Positions 48,083 to 56,922 of a DNA stretch of 57,308 nt are shown piece after piece. The position numbers were made by a program, and so were the translations under genes. The notes below the pieces were generated by a model. That model had not been told where the DNA came from, did not search any database, and worked only from the letters and a program-made list of their open reading frames with translations. The first letter of the stretch is position 1, and each line of letters begins with the position of its first letter. This DNA comes from Clostridia bacterium (GTDB lineage: Bacteria > UBA6262 > WVXT01): contig WJOT01000043.1 of the NCBI GenBank assembly GCA_009619095.1, positions 1-57,308 of the forward strand, written 5' to 3'.

Positions 48083-49180
48083 ATGATGAAGAAAAAGCAA
48101 GTCATATTAAAAAAAGAATTACTGGAAGATTTCGTGACCGAAGTTTTCAAAAAATTAGGAGTGGACAGTTCAGATGCCAGAATAGTGGCTAATATTCTGG
48201 TTGCTGCTGACTTAAAAGGATTTAGTTCACATGGAGTTTCTCGTCTAAAAAGATATGTGGATGGGATAAAGGCAGGAGGCATTGAACCTGTTACTAAAAT
48301 AAAGGTAGTAAAAGAGACAGCGGTGAGTGTTTTAATTGATGGCGGAAACGGTTTGGGTCAGGTAGTAGCGTACAAGGCTATGAGGAAATGTATCGAAATT
48401 GCTGAAAAGACTGGAATGGGTTTTGTTGGCGTGAAAAATAGCAACCACTTTGGGATCGCTGGTTACTATTCAACAATGGCTTTAGAGAAAGATATGATTG
48501 GTATTTCTCTCACTAATGCTCGTTTCTCGGTCGCTCCCACTTTCGGAGTGGAGCCTGTTCTGGGAACGAATCCTATAAGTGTGGCTGTACCTACTGGTGG
48601 ACCATTTCCCTTTGTCCTGGATATGGCAACGAGTATTATCCAGAGAGGAAAACTGGAAGTCCTGGAGAGGGAAAATAAAGAGATGCTCTCAGGCTGGGCA
48701 ATAGATGAAAACGGCAAGACCCTCACCAATCCCAAAAAGGTTACTGAAGACATCGCTACAAAAAAAGCGGCTCTTCTTCCTCTGGGAGGAATAGGAGAAG
48801 AGTTGGGTGGGCATAAAGGATATGGACTAAGTCTGCTTGTAGATATTCTATGCGCTTGCCTCACAGGAGCCGATTATGGTTTACATCTTTCACGATTTAA
48901 AAAGGGAGGGTATAATCTTGGCCATTTCCTGGGAGCAATTAAGATAGAACTTTTCCGTCCACTCGATGAATTTAAGAAAACGATAGATTCCATGTTCAAG
49001 GAAATAAAAAGTTCTAGGAAATTTCCCGGGAAAGAAAGAATCTATATTGCCGGGGAAAAAGAATTTGAGATGGAAAATCGGAGAAAAAAAGAAGGGATTC
49101 CAGTACACCCTGAGGTATTTGAATATATGAATTCCCTGAAGGAAACGCTTAAAATAGAGAGATTCGACATTCAAGCATAG
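48083..49180 (+). CDS. Malate/L-lactate dehydrogenase, Ldh2 family
   Basis: An NAD(P)-dependent 2-hydroxyacid dehydrogenase of the type III family, 365 residues. Landmarks: GFSSHGVSRLKRYVDGIKAG (about 49-68), KNSNHFGIAGYYSTMA with the catalytic His, TNARFSVAPTFGVEPVLGTN, PFVLDMATSIIQRGKLEVL and GGHKGYGLSLLVDILCACLT. All core motifs are kept. AGGAG is eight bases before the ATG. Substrate could be malate, lactate, sulfolactate or a similar acid. Confidence 0.93.
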   Translation: MMKKKQVILKKELLEDFVTEVFKKLGVDSSDARIVANILVAADLKGFSSHGVSRLKRYVDGIKAGGIEPVTKIKVVKETAVSVLIDGGNGLGQVVAYKAMRKCIEIAEKTGMGFVGVKNSNHFGIAGYYSTMALEKDMIGISLTNARFSVAPTFGVEPVLGTNPISVAVPTGGPFPFVLDMATSIIQRGKLEVLERENKEMLSGWAIDENGKTLTNPKKVTEDIATKKAALLPLGGIGEELGGHKGYGLSLLVDILCACLTGADYGLHLSRFKKGGYNLGHFLGAIKIELFRPLDEFKKTIDSMFKEIKSSRKFPGKERIYIAGEKEFEMENRRKKEGIPVHPEVFEYMNSLKETLKIERFDIQA

Positions 49181-49189
49181 TTTTTTTGG

Positions 49190-49216
49190 TTGATTATTTG
49201 AGAAAAAGAGTATAAA
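49190..49216 (+). promoter_or_regulatory. Possible promoter with very short leader
   Basis: TTGATT (49190-49195), 15-base spacer, TATAAA (49211-49216). The -10 would place the start about three bases before ATG 49226. The short spacer makes it a weak call. Confidence 0.4.
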
Positions 49217-49225
49217 CTATTATAA

Positions 49226-50620
49226 ATGTACAAGAATATCAAAATAAAACAAAAAGTTTCCTTTTCGATTTTTATAGCTATTTTCTTCTTCCTTCCATTA
49301 ATCTTCCAATCTGTAAATAGCTCTCCTTCACCTATTCAGGAAAAAATAGAATCTTTAAGGCAGGTAATTAAAGAGACAGAAAACCTCTATAATCAGGCAG
49401 TTATAGCCTACGAAGAAGGAAAGATTGATCTCGCAGAGAATCTTTATAAACGAGCTTTGAAAAAATTGGCGAAGTCCAATCTGGATGCTGTTCTGAACTA
49501 TCAATTGAAGGAGGAATACGATAATCTCTTTGGCAAATTGGATGTGCTTCTGGATGAGATGGAGAGAAATTCCCAATCGATTCTTGACGTTTCTAAGGAA
49601 GAGCTGAAAGGAACAGAAAATCTGGAAGCAGAGGAAATAAAAGGAAATTATACCATACCCATAGATATTGAAAATAGTTTAACAAAGAAATATATGCAAC
49701 TTTATACTAAAGGAAAAAGAAGAAAAGCAATTGCTGAAGCACTGGAAAGGTCGGGAAGATACCAAGAGATGATTTTTGGAGTTCTGGAAGAATACGACCT
49801 TCCTCAAGAACTGGTCTATTTACCTGTAGTGGAGAGTCTTTATAAAGTGAGTGCCTATTCTCGGGCTCGGGCAGTGGGTCTATGGCAGTTAATGGAAACT
49901 CCTGCCAGAAACCTGGGATTGGTTATTAATTACTGGATAGACGAGAGGAGAGATCCGGAAAAGTCTACCCGTGCTGCCCTTAAATTCCTCAAAGACCTCC
50001 ATGCCTGGTTTAATGACTGGCATTTAGCTCTAGCCGCTTATAATCGGGGACAAAGTGGAATTGGTCGTGATTTAAAATTTTCTAAGTCTGTTGACTTTAA
50101 CCAGTTAGTAGAGAGAAAAGCTCTGCCCAAGGAAACGGAAAACTTTGTTCCCAAATTTATGGCTTGTGTAAGTATTGGAGAAAATTATCAGGATTACGGT
50201 TTCCCCTTAAATTTTGAAGAGCCTTTAAGTTATGATGAAGTAGTTTTAGATAAAGTAATTGACCTGGAAGTTATTGCCAAGTGTGTGGGCACAACAGAAG
50301 CTAAGATAAAAAAACTGAATCCTGCTCTACGAGTCTGGTGCACTCCCAAGAACTATCCCAATTTTAAGTTAAAGCTTCCTCCCGGCACAGAGGAGAAATT
50401 TTTTACTAATATCGTCAAGGTAAAGGATTTAACTCCGGGAAGGGGATTTATTCGCTACAAGGTGAAAAGGGGAGATGTTTTGGGAAGAATTGCTCGAAAA
50501 TACTATACTACCGTCTATGCAATAAAAAGAGGCAATAAAATAAGAAATATCAATAAAATCAGGCCAGGACAGCTCTTGATTATAAGACCTGGAAGAAAAT
50601 ACTTCCGTAAGAAAAAATAA
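49226..50620 (+). CDS. Membrane-bound lytic murein transglycosylase (MltD-like) with LysM
   Basis: Cleaves peptidoglycan glycan strands in the periplasm. The 464-residue protein has a signal sequence (hydrophobic about 13-30), a coiled helical region (about 36-130), the SLT domain with LPVVESLYKVSAYSRARAVG (catalytic Glu near 210) and GLWQLMETPARNLGL and ALAAYNRGQSGIGRDL, and a C-terminal LysM (about 412-457; YKVKRGDVLGRIARKY). No lipobox is seen. A ribosome binding site is missing, in line with a near-leaderless start. Confidence 0.93.
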   Translation: MYKNIKIKQKVSFSIFIAIFFFLPLIFQSVNSSPSPIQEKIESLRQVIKETENLYNQAVIAYEEGKIDLAENLYKRALKKLAKSNLDAVLNYQLKEEYDNLFGKLDVLLDEMERNSQSILDVSKEELKGTENLEAEEIKGNYTIPIDIENSLTKKYMQLYTKGKRRKAIAEALERSGRYQEMIFGVLEEYDLPQELVYLPVVESLYKVSAYSRARAVGLWQLMETPARNLGLVINYWIDERRDPEKSTRAALKFLKDLHAWFNDWHLALAAYNRGQSGIGRDLKFSKSVDFNQLVERKALPKETENFVPKFMACVSIGENYQDYGFPLNFEEPLSYDEVVLDKVIDLEVIAKCVGTTEAKIKKLNPALRVWCTPKNYPNFKLKLPPGTEEKFFTNIVKVKDLTPGRGFIRYKVKRGDVLGRIARKYYTTVYAIKRGNKIRNINKIRPGQLLIIRPGRKYFRKKK

Positions 50621-50627
50621 ATTCAAT

Positions 50628-50654
50628 GGAGTCCCCCGATGAAATCGGGGGTAG
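50628..50654 (+). repeat. GGAGTC hairpin with CCCCCGAT stem
   Basis: GGAGT followed by CCCCCGAT-GAA-ATCGGGGG (50633-50651) and TAG. The GGAGTC flank elsewhere carries CTCCC-GAAA-GGGAG, so here a different stem occupies the same flank. Confidence 0.85.
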
Positions 50655-50668
50655 TTTGAGGGGTTGAA

Positions 50669-51433
50669 ATGATGACTCAACATACTCAAAACGAAGGGAT
50701 GAAGCCAGTATATATCGAGGCGTTCGACCTCGACGATGCCTGGTTCCAGTGTCTCTCAGCAATACTGGAGAAGGGACAAGTCTACACGATTACCAGGGGT
50801 AGCTATAAGGGTCAGAAGAGGCTCGAATTCGACTTCATTACCCTCAGAGTTAAGAAACCTTCCCATCAGATAATACCCCTCATTCCCGAAGGTTCAGGCA
50901 TTCCTCCCCCAACCACCATGGAGTACGTTCAGGGCTATCTGCAATACCTTTTGACCGGAGCCAAGACAGAAACCGAAGACTATACCTATGGTGAAAGGCT
51001 GGTTGACCCCAAGGTGAGAATAGAGGAAAATGTTGAGGGAAAGAAGATGATGAGAGAGATTCCCCTTAATGTCAACCAGGTAGAAGAAATTATAAAGATG
51101 TACAAGACAGAGGGATATGGCACAAATCAGGCGATAATGGAGATTGGAATGCCTTCTGACGTTAGTTTAAAAGACCCTCCCTGTTTGAGATTAATAGACA
51201 CCAGAATCAGGTATGGCAAACTCCATTTCATACCTTATTTTAGGTCCTGGGATTTATGGGGAGGTTTTCCCTCAAACCTTGGAGGACTGCAACTGGTAAA
51301 ACAGTATATGGCAGAAGAGATTGGAGTTGAAGACGGAGAAATTATAGCAATAAGTAAAGGGCTCCACTTGTACGATTATACCTGGGAGTGGGCTAAGCAA
51401 AGAACAACAAAATACGACAAGAAAATAGAGTGA
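50669..51433 (+). CDS. Thymidylate synthase, archaeal (methanogen) type
   Basis: Makes dTMP from dUMP. The 254-residue protein resembles the short thymidylate synthases of methanogens: DPPCLRLIDTRIRYGKLHFI with the likely nucleophile Cys, YFRSWDLWGGFPSNLGGLQL (equivalent of the RSxDxxLGxPFN motif), and KGLHLYDYTWEWA (HxY motif). The N-terminal 150 residues are variable in this group. ATG 50669 has GAGGGG seven bases upstream. No thyX or standard thyA appears in the window. Confidence 0.85.
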   Translation: MMTQHTQNEGMKPVYIEAFDLDDAWFQCLSAILEKGQVYTITRGSYKGQKRLEFDFITLRVKKPSHQIIPLIPEGSGIPPPTTMEYVQGYLQYLLTGAKTETEDYTYGERLVDPKVRIEENVEGKKMMREIPLNVNQVEEIIKMYKTEGYGTNQAIMEIGMPSDVSLKDPPCLRLIDTRIRYGKLHFIPYFRSWDLWGGFPSNLGGLQLVKQYMAEEIGVEDGEIIAISKGLHLYDYTWEWAKQRTTKYDKKIE

Positions 51434-51478
51434 ATTAATAATACATTTTTCTATTTAAACGGAATTGAACTCAAAAGA

Positions 51479-53575
51479 GTGGTGGAAAAACTTTTCAACC
51501 CTAAATCAATAGCAGTTATCGGTGCTTCCCGCCAGGAAGGGAAAGTTGGCCATAGCGTTTTGAAAAATCTCCTCCAATATGGCTACCCAGGAAAGATTTA
51601 TCCCATCAATCCAAAAGCAAAAGAAATTTTGAGAACAAGAACATATTCCACAATTTTTGCTGTAGAAGGGGAGATAGACCTCGCTGTGGTTGCCATTCCT
51701 TCTCAATTTGTTCCTTCTATCCTTAAAGATTGCGTGAACAGAGGAATCGGCGCAGTAGTTATTATTTCAGCCGGCTTCAAAGAATCTGGTAAACAGGGTT
51801 CGCAACTCGAAAGAGAATTAGTTGAAACTATCAAAAACTCAAGTATAAGGGTACTCGGTCCGAATTGTCTGGGAATTATCGATACTGCTTCAAGCCTCAA
51901 CGCCTCTTTTGCCGCAGGTATGCCTTCCCCAGGAAATATTGCCTTCTTTTCCCAATCTGGCGCTCTATGTACTGCCGTTTTAGATTGGGCACTTGGGGAA
52001 GATGTCGGATTTTCAAAATTCATTAGCCTGGGAAACAAAGCAGATATCGACGAGGTGGACCTGTTGCTTACCCTGGCTGATGACCAGGAAACCAAAGTCA
52101 TCCTTGGCTATCTGGAAGGAATAGAGGATGGGGTCAGATTTATGGAAGTAGCTAAAGAGGTTTCCCGAAAAAAACCTGTTATTATTATCAAATCTGGACG
52201 GACACAAGCCGGTGCAAGAGCTGCCTCTTCACACACAGGAACCTTGACAGGTTTGGACACCGCCTATGAAGCAGCTTTTAGACAATGTGGGATAATCAGA
52301 GCTGAGACAGTACAAACTCTTTTTGATTACGCTATTGCCTTTGCCTATCAACCTCTTCCCCGAGGACCAAATCTTGCTATTCTGACCAATGCCGGTGGTC
52401 CGGGAATTATTGCCGCTGATGCAGTAGAAAATTCTATTCTCCAGATGGCTTCTTTCAGGGAAAACACAATTAGTAAACTCCGAAAAGAACTTCCCTCTAA
52501 CGCTTCCATATATAATCCAGTTGATGTGATTGGCGATGCAGGAGCAGATCGTTATGAGAAGGCAATGAAAACCATCGTTAATGACCCGGGAGTTGATAGT
52601 CTTACTGTAATTTTGGCTCCTCAAGCGATGACTAAGATAAAAGAAACGGCAGAAGTTATAAGCAAGATTTCCTCAGCAGTCTCTGACAAACCCATTGTCT
52701 CTTCCTTTATGGGACGGTTGGAAGTTAAACAGGGCATAAGGATTTTGCGTTCGGGAAAGATACCTAATTATTCTTACCCGGAGCGTACTATTTCTGCTCT
52801 GGAGGCTATGGTTAAATACCGAAAGTGGAAAGAGACACCTTTTGGCAAGATTCTGTCTTTTGAGGTAAATAAGAAGAAAGCAGAGAAGATTTTCACAAAA
52901 GCAAAAGAAAAAAGCGAAGCGAATTTGACTACCGAAGAAACAAGAGAAGTGCTCTCAGCCTATGGTTTTTCTCTTCCCCAGAGAATCGTTACTGAGACTT
53001 CGCGTGAGGCAATCTCTGCGGCGAACTCCCTCGGTTATCCAGTGGTGATGAAGATTGTCTCACCAGATATTTTACACAAATCTGATGTAGGGGGAGTTAA
53101 GGTGGGAATCACTGAGAAGTCTCAAGTTGCCAGAAGCTTTGAAGACCTCATCTCAAATGCAAAGAGATTTATGCCAGAAGCGTTAATCATGGGAGTAACT
53201 GTAGAAGAGATGATTGTACCAGGGAAAGAGGTAGTATTAGGCTCCTCCAGAGATCCGTCCTTCGGTCCTCTTCTTATGTTCGGGCTTGGTGGAATCTATG
53301 TAGAAGTCCTTAAAGACGTATCTTTCAGGATTGCACCATTAACTTTCAATGAAGCAGAGTTAATGATAAAAGAAATTCGTTCATACCCAATTCTTAAAGG
53401 AGTGAGAGGAGAAGAACCTTCTGACTTAATAGCAGTTAGAGAGTCTCTGTTAAGACTGTCTCAACTGGTTACAGATTTTTCCGAAATTTTGGAGATTGAT
53501 ATAAATCCATTAATGGTTTTACCTGCGGGGAAAGGAGCTGTGGTAATAGATTCACGATTAACAATAAAAATTTAA
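51479..53575 (+). CDS. Acetate-CoA ligase (ADP-forming), fused alpha-beta
   Basis: Converts acyl-CoA, ADP and phosphate to acid, CoA and ATP, a fermentative energy step. The 698-residue fusion has the CoA-binding alpha part (AVIGASRQEGKVGHSVLKNL at about 12-31; NCLGIIDT), the phosphorylated His252 in SSHTGTLTGLDTAYEAAF, and an ATP-grasp beta part from about 480 (LGYPVVMKIVSPDILHKSDV; VLGSSRDPSFGPLLMFGLGG). GTG 51479 is the start; no strong ribosome binding site is seen. It pairs with the next gene. Confidence 0.95.
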   Translation: MVEKLFNPKSIAVIGASRQEGKVGHSVLKNLLQYGYPGKIYPINPKAKEILRTRTYSTIFAVEGEIDLAVVAIPSQFVPSILKDCVNRGIGAVVIISAGFKESGKQGSQLERELVETIKNSSIRVLGPNCLGIIDTASSLNASFAAGMPSPGNIAFFSQSGALCTAVLDWALGEDVGFSKFISLGNKADIDEVDLLLTLADDQETKVILGYLEGIEDGVRFMEVAKEVSRKKPVIIIKSGRTQAGARAASSHTGTLTGLDTAYEAAFRQCGIIRAETVQTLFDYAIAFAYQPLPRGPNLAILTNAGGPGIIAADAVENSILQMASFRENTISKLRKELPSNASIYNPVDVIGDAGADRYEKAMKTIVNDPGVDSLTVILAPQAMTKIKETAEVISKISSAVSDKPIVSSFMGRLEVKQGIRILRSGKIPNYSYPERTISALEAMVKYRKWKETPFGKILSFEVNKKKAEKIFTKAKEKSEANLTTEETREVLSAYGFSLPQRIVTETSREAISAANSLGYPVVMKIVSPDILHKSDVGGVKVGITEKSQVARSFEDLISNAKRFMPEALIMGVTVEEMIVPGKEVVLGSSRDPSFGPLLMFGLGGIYVEVLKDVSFRIAPLTFNEAELMIKEIRSYPILKGVRGEEPSDLIAVRESLLRLSQLVTDFSEILEIDINPLMVLPAGKGAVVIDSRLTIKI

Positions 53576-53583
53576 TTTAAATT

Positions 53584-53638
53584 GGTAGTGTAGGGGCTTG
53601 TCCCCGTAAAAATTACGCCCATAAAAGGCTACACTACC
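53584..53638 (+). repeat. Inverted repeat with GGTAGTGTAG ends
   Basis: GGTAGTGTAG (53584-53593) and CTACACTACC (53629-53638) are exact reverse complements around GGGGCTTGTCCCCGTAAAAA and GCCCATAAAAGGC. Related words are at 18155 (GTAGTGTAGGG) and 22082. Confidence 0.85.
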
Positions 53639-53687
53639 TACAACTTAACTCTTGGCACTGCTACATTTTTGAATGAAGGAGGATGAA

Positions 53688-54758
53688 ATGGTTTCTCTAT
53701 ATGTAGGTTCTACTTCCGAATATTCCGGAAAGACTCTGGTTTGTATAGGTTTGGGAAAGAGGTTTCAAAACGATGGTATATCTGTTGCCTATTTTAAACC
53801 TCTGGGAAAACTTCCTGTTAGAGTAGGAAAGGTATTAACTGACGAAGACGGAGTCTCCATGAAGGAAATTTTGGGACTCCGGGACCCACTCGATTTAGTT
53901 TGCCCGGTTGTTTTGACTCAGGACCTCACCATTCAAGCCTATACGAAAAAAATAAAAAATATCGAGGATAAAGTGATTGACGCTTATAATAAAATTTCTA
54001 AGGGTAGAAATTTGGTTCTAATAGGAGGAGCGGGTAATCTCAACGAAGGTTCATTCTTAGGTATCCCCGGAAAAAAACTAATTAAAAAAATGAAAGCAAA
54101 AACCGTATTAATTAACAAATGCGAAACAGATATTTCAGTAGACCCTATTCTTGCTGCCAGCGAGCTTCTGGGAGACAGTTTTATAGGTGTCGTTCTAAAC
54201 CGCGTAGCCTCAGACAGGATTGACTACTTTAAAAGAAGAATAGTCCCTTTTTTAAAGAGAGAGGGAATCGAAGTTTTGGGCATGATTCCTCAAGATACCT
54301 TATTAAATGCTATTAGCATTGGCGAACTCTGTGATAACCTGGGAGGAGAAGTTCTCTGTTGCGATGATAAACTGGATGAGCTAGTGGAACATTTTATGAT
54401 AGGGGCTATGAATGTCGAAGGGGCTTTAAAGTATTTCCGAAAAGTTCAAAACAAAGCGGTTATTACCGGAGGTGACCGCCCGGACATCCAGCTTGCTGCT
54501 CTGGAAACTTCGACGAGATGCATTATTTTGACAGGCAACCTTTTCCCCGGCGATATTATAATTTCTCGAGCAGAAGAACGGCAAGTACCGATGATATTGG
54601 TTAAAGAAGACACACTCACAACGGTTAAAAAAATAGAAAGTCTACTGAGACACTTGAGGGTTAGCGGGAAAAAGAAAGTAGCCAGAGCAGTAGAACTGGT
54701 TAATCGGGAGATAAATTTCCGGTCTTTATATGATAAATTAGGTATCAAGGCAAAATAA
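53688..54758 (+). CDS. BioD-like/DRTGG-domain protein (phosphotransacetylase-type N-terminal family)
   Basis: A 356-residue protein with an N-terminal P-loop domain like dethiobiotin synthetase: YVGSTSEYSGKTLVCIGLGK (about 5-24), YFKPLGKLP, LIGGAGNLNEGSF and INKCETD; the C-terminal part is a DRTGG domain (NKAVITGGDRPDIQLAALET, about 258-277; LTGNLFPGDIIISRAEERQV). These proteins often lie next to ADP-forming acetyl-CoA synthetase and may sense or regulate acetyl-phosphate metabolism. ATG 53688 has AAGGAGG five bases upstream; the upstream ATG 53673 lies before that site. Confidence 0.87.
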   Translation: MVSLYVGSTSEYSGKTLVCIGLGKRFQNDGISVAYFKPLGKLPVRVGKVLTDEDGVSMKEILGLRDPLDLVCPVVLTQDLTIQAYTKKIKNIEDKVIDAYNKISKGRNLVLIGGAGNLNEGSFLGIPGKKLIKKMKAKTVLINKCETDISVDPILAASELLGDSFIGVVLNRVASDRIDYFKRRIVPFLKREGIEVLGMIPQDTLLNAISIGELCDNLGGEVLCCDDKLDELVEHFMIGAMNVEGALKYFRKVQNKAVITGGDRPDIQLAALETSTRCIILTGNLFPGDIIISRAEERQVPMILVKEDTLTTVKKIESLLRHLRVSGKKKVARAVELVNREINFRSLYDKLGIKAK

Positions 54759-54780
54759 AATGTTGCCGCAGACGATCTAT

Positions 54781-54870
54781 GCACAAATTGAATTTGTGCC
54801 TACAATGACATTTGTAGGCACGGTTTCAACCGTGCAGAAAAAGGGAAGCAAAGTTTACGTTTTGCTGCTA
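54781..54870 (+). repeat. Head-to-head TGTAGGCA hairpins and reverse GTAGCAGC element
   Basis: GCACAAAT-TGA-ATTTGTGC with CTACA after it (54781-54804) is the element on the minus strand; TGTAGGCACGGTT-TC-AACCGTGC-AGA (54814-54838) is on the plus strand. The flanks match, the stems differ. Then GAAGCAAAG...CGTTTTGCTGCTAC (54845-54870). Confidence 0.87.
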
Positions 54871-54893
54871 CAAAAAATAAATATAGAACAAAA

Positions 54894-55583
54894 ATGATTC
54901 CACTTAAAGACACCATACCATCAGAAAGATATCCCATTACCACCGTATTTCTAATTGTGGCAAACATTTCTGTCTTTTTTTATGAGATTAGTCTCGGTCG
55001 ACAATTGCCAGAACTTGTGAAATTTGCCGGTGTGGTGCCCGCGCGCTTTTTTGATTCTCACCTCTATGTATCTCAAGGACTCCTTAGGAGTTACTTTCCA
55101 ATATTCACTTCCCTTTTCCTACATGGAGGATGGGTTCATCTTCTGGGCAATATGTTGTATCTCTGGATTTTTGCTGATAATGTAGAGGATAGATTGGGAC
55201 ATTTTAAGTTCCTGATTTTCTATCTTCTTTGCGGATTGGGGGCAAGCTTAGCTCATATCTTTGCCAATCCCACTTCTTCTGTGCCCTCAATTGGTGCCAG
55301 TGGGGCTATTGCTGGGATTTTGGGTGCATACTTTATCCTCTATCCTAAATCCCGGGTCATCACTCTTGTGCCAATCTTTTTCTTTTTCCAGATAATTAAG
55401 CTACCTGCTTTCATATTTTTAGGAGTTTGGTTTTTAATGCAGTTTTTCAGCGGAATGTTAACCTTAGGGCCGGGGACTGCCCAGGCAGGAGGAATTGCCT
55501 GGTGGGCACATATTGGCGGATTTTTAAGTGGAATATTTTTTATTCTACTCTTAAAAGGCAAAAAACATCCCAAAAGAAAGTAG
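54894..55583 (+). CDS. Rhomboid-family intramembrane serine protease
   Basis: A 229-residue protein with six or seven hydrophobic helices. The catalytic Ser lies in SIGASGAIAGILGAYF (about 131-146) and the His in WWAHIGGFLSGIFF (about 203-216); HGGWVHLLGNMLYLWIFADN has the conserved His and Asn. It cleaves membrane helices of unknown substrates. The start ATG 54894 lacks a clear ribosome binding site and follows repeat DNA. The M16 peptidase follows after 15 bases. Confidence 0.93.
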   Translation: MIPLKDTIPSERYPITTVFLIVANISVFFYEISLGRQLPELVKFAGVVPARFFDSHLYVSQGLLRSYFPIFTSLFLHGGWVHLLGNMLYLWIFADNVEDRLGHFKFLIFYLLCGLGASLAHIFANPTSSVPSIGASGAIAGILGAYFILYPKSRVITLVPIFFFFQIIKLPAFIFLGVWFLMQFFSGMLTLGPGTAQAGGIAWWAHIGGFLSGIFFILLLKGKKHPKRK

Positions 55584-55598
55584 ATAGAATTTTTTGCT

Positions 55599-56864
55599 AT
55601 GTATAAAAAATATCTAATAGATAACGGTTTGAAAATCATAACAGCTCCAATGAAAGGGACGCGAGCAGTCACTGTTTTGATTTTAATTGGAATAGGGTCT
55701 CGCTATGAATCTGAGCAACTGAACGGCATTACCCATTTTTTGGAGCATATGCTCTTTAGGGGAACGAGCAAGCGTCCAAGTGCCAAAACCATTTCCGAAA
55801 CTATTGATAGAGTAGGAGGAGAACTAAACGCTTATACCAGCGAAGAGACCACTGGCTTTTTCATTCACTTAGCCAGTCCTCACCTGGAGCTCGCTCTCGA
55901 TGTTCTTTCAGATATGTTACTTAGTTCCAAATTTGAAAGAGAAGAGATTGAAAAGGAAAAAGGCGTGATTTTGGAAGAGATTAATATGCATCAGGATAAA
56001 CCAGATATTCAGGTTGTAAATATTTATAAATCTCTACTCTACGGCAACCAGCCCCTGGGCTGGGAAGTAATCGGAAAGAAGGAGGTAGTTAAAAATATCG
56101 ATCGGGAAAAATTATTGGCTTATGGGAAGAAGAATTTTTCTTCCAATAATACTGTAGTTTCCATTGCTGGTGATGTCCAGTCTGGAAAGACTTCGGCTTT
56201 GGTTAAGAAGTATTTAAGAAGATGGAAAAACAGAAAAAAACCTTCTTACCTGCCTTTAGAAGAAAAACAGACCGCCCCTGCTACAACTCTTCAATATAGA
56301 AAGACTGACCAGGCTTATCTATGTCTGGGAGTAAGGACTTTTGCTTATAAACATCCCGACTATTATGTGCTCAGGGTTTTAAATACGATTCTGGGAGGAA
56401 TGGTAAGTTCCCGGCTCTTCGTTAGGCTTCGAGAAGAAGAAGGTATAGTTTATTCAGTTGATTCTTTAAGGGAATCTTATCTGGATGGGGGGAACCTGCG
56501 TGTCAATGCGGGAGTGGAGATAAACAAAACAGAAATTGCCATTACGACCATTTTGGAAGAGTTTAAAAGAATGTGTCAAGAAATTGTTGGAAAAGAAGAA
56601 TTGGGAAAAGCTAAAGAATACTTGAAAGGCAGACTGACTCTGGAACTAGAGCTTTCTCCAGGGGTAGCAAGTTTTCTGGGCCATCAAGAACTTCTTTTAG
56701 GAGAAATTAAACTGCCGGAAAAACAAATGAAAGAAATTGAAAAAGTTACTTCAGACGACATAAACAGAGTAGCCAAAAAGATTTTCGTTAAGGAGCACCT
56801 TAATCTGGCAGTAGTTGGTCCTTTTACAGACAAAGAAAAATTTGTAAAATTATTGAAATTTTAA
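55599..56864 (+). CDS. M16 family zinc peptidase
   Basis: A 421-residue insulinase-like peptidase. The zinc-binding inverted motif is HFLEHMLFRGT (HxxEH, about residues 47-51), with a second conserved Glu about 75 residues later (EEIEKEKGVILEEINM). The C-terminal half has AYLCLGVRTFAYKHPDYYVL and LGGMVSSRLFVRLREEEGIV. This is the processing-peptidase-like single-domain-pair form seen in many bacteria (PqqL/YmxG-like). No signal peptide is visible, so it is probably cytoplasmic. Confidence 0.95.
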   Translation: MYKKYLIDNGLKIITAPMKGTRAVTVLILIGIGSRYESEQLNGITHFLEHMLFRGTSKRPSAKTISETIDRVGGELNAYTSEETTGFFIHLASPHLELALDVLSDMLLSSKFEREEIEKEKGVILEEINMHQDKPDIQVVNIYKSLLYGNQPLGWEVIGKKEVVKNIDREKLLAYGKKNFSSNNTVVSIAGDVQSGKTSALVKKYLRRWKNRKKPSYLPLEEKQTAPATTLQYRKTDQAYLCLGVRTFAYKHPDYYVLRVLNTILGGMVSSRLFVRLREEEGIVYSVDSLRESYLDGGNLRVNAGVEINKTEIAITTILEEFKRMCQEIVGKEELGKAKEYLKGRLTLELELSPGVASFLGHQELLLGEIKLPEKQMKEIEKVTSDDINRVAKKIFVKEHLNLAVVGPFTDKEKFVKLLKF

Positions 56865-56872
56865 TTTTTCGC

Positions 56873-56901
56873 TTGATGAACAGCCCATTTATGTATATAA
56901 T
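56873..56901 (+). promoter_or_regulatory. Sigma70-type promoter for the DUF4416 gene
   Basis: TTGATG (56873-56878), 17-base spacer, TATAAT (56896-56901), about 22 bases before the ATG at 56923. Confidence 0.8.
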
Positions 56902-56922
56902 TCTATGGTGAAAGGACAAACA

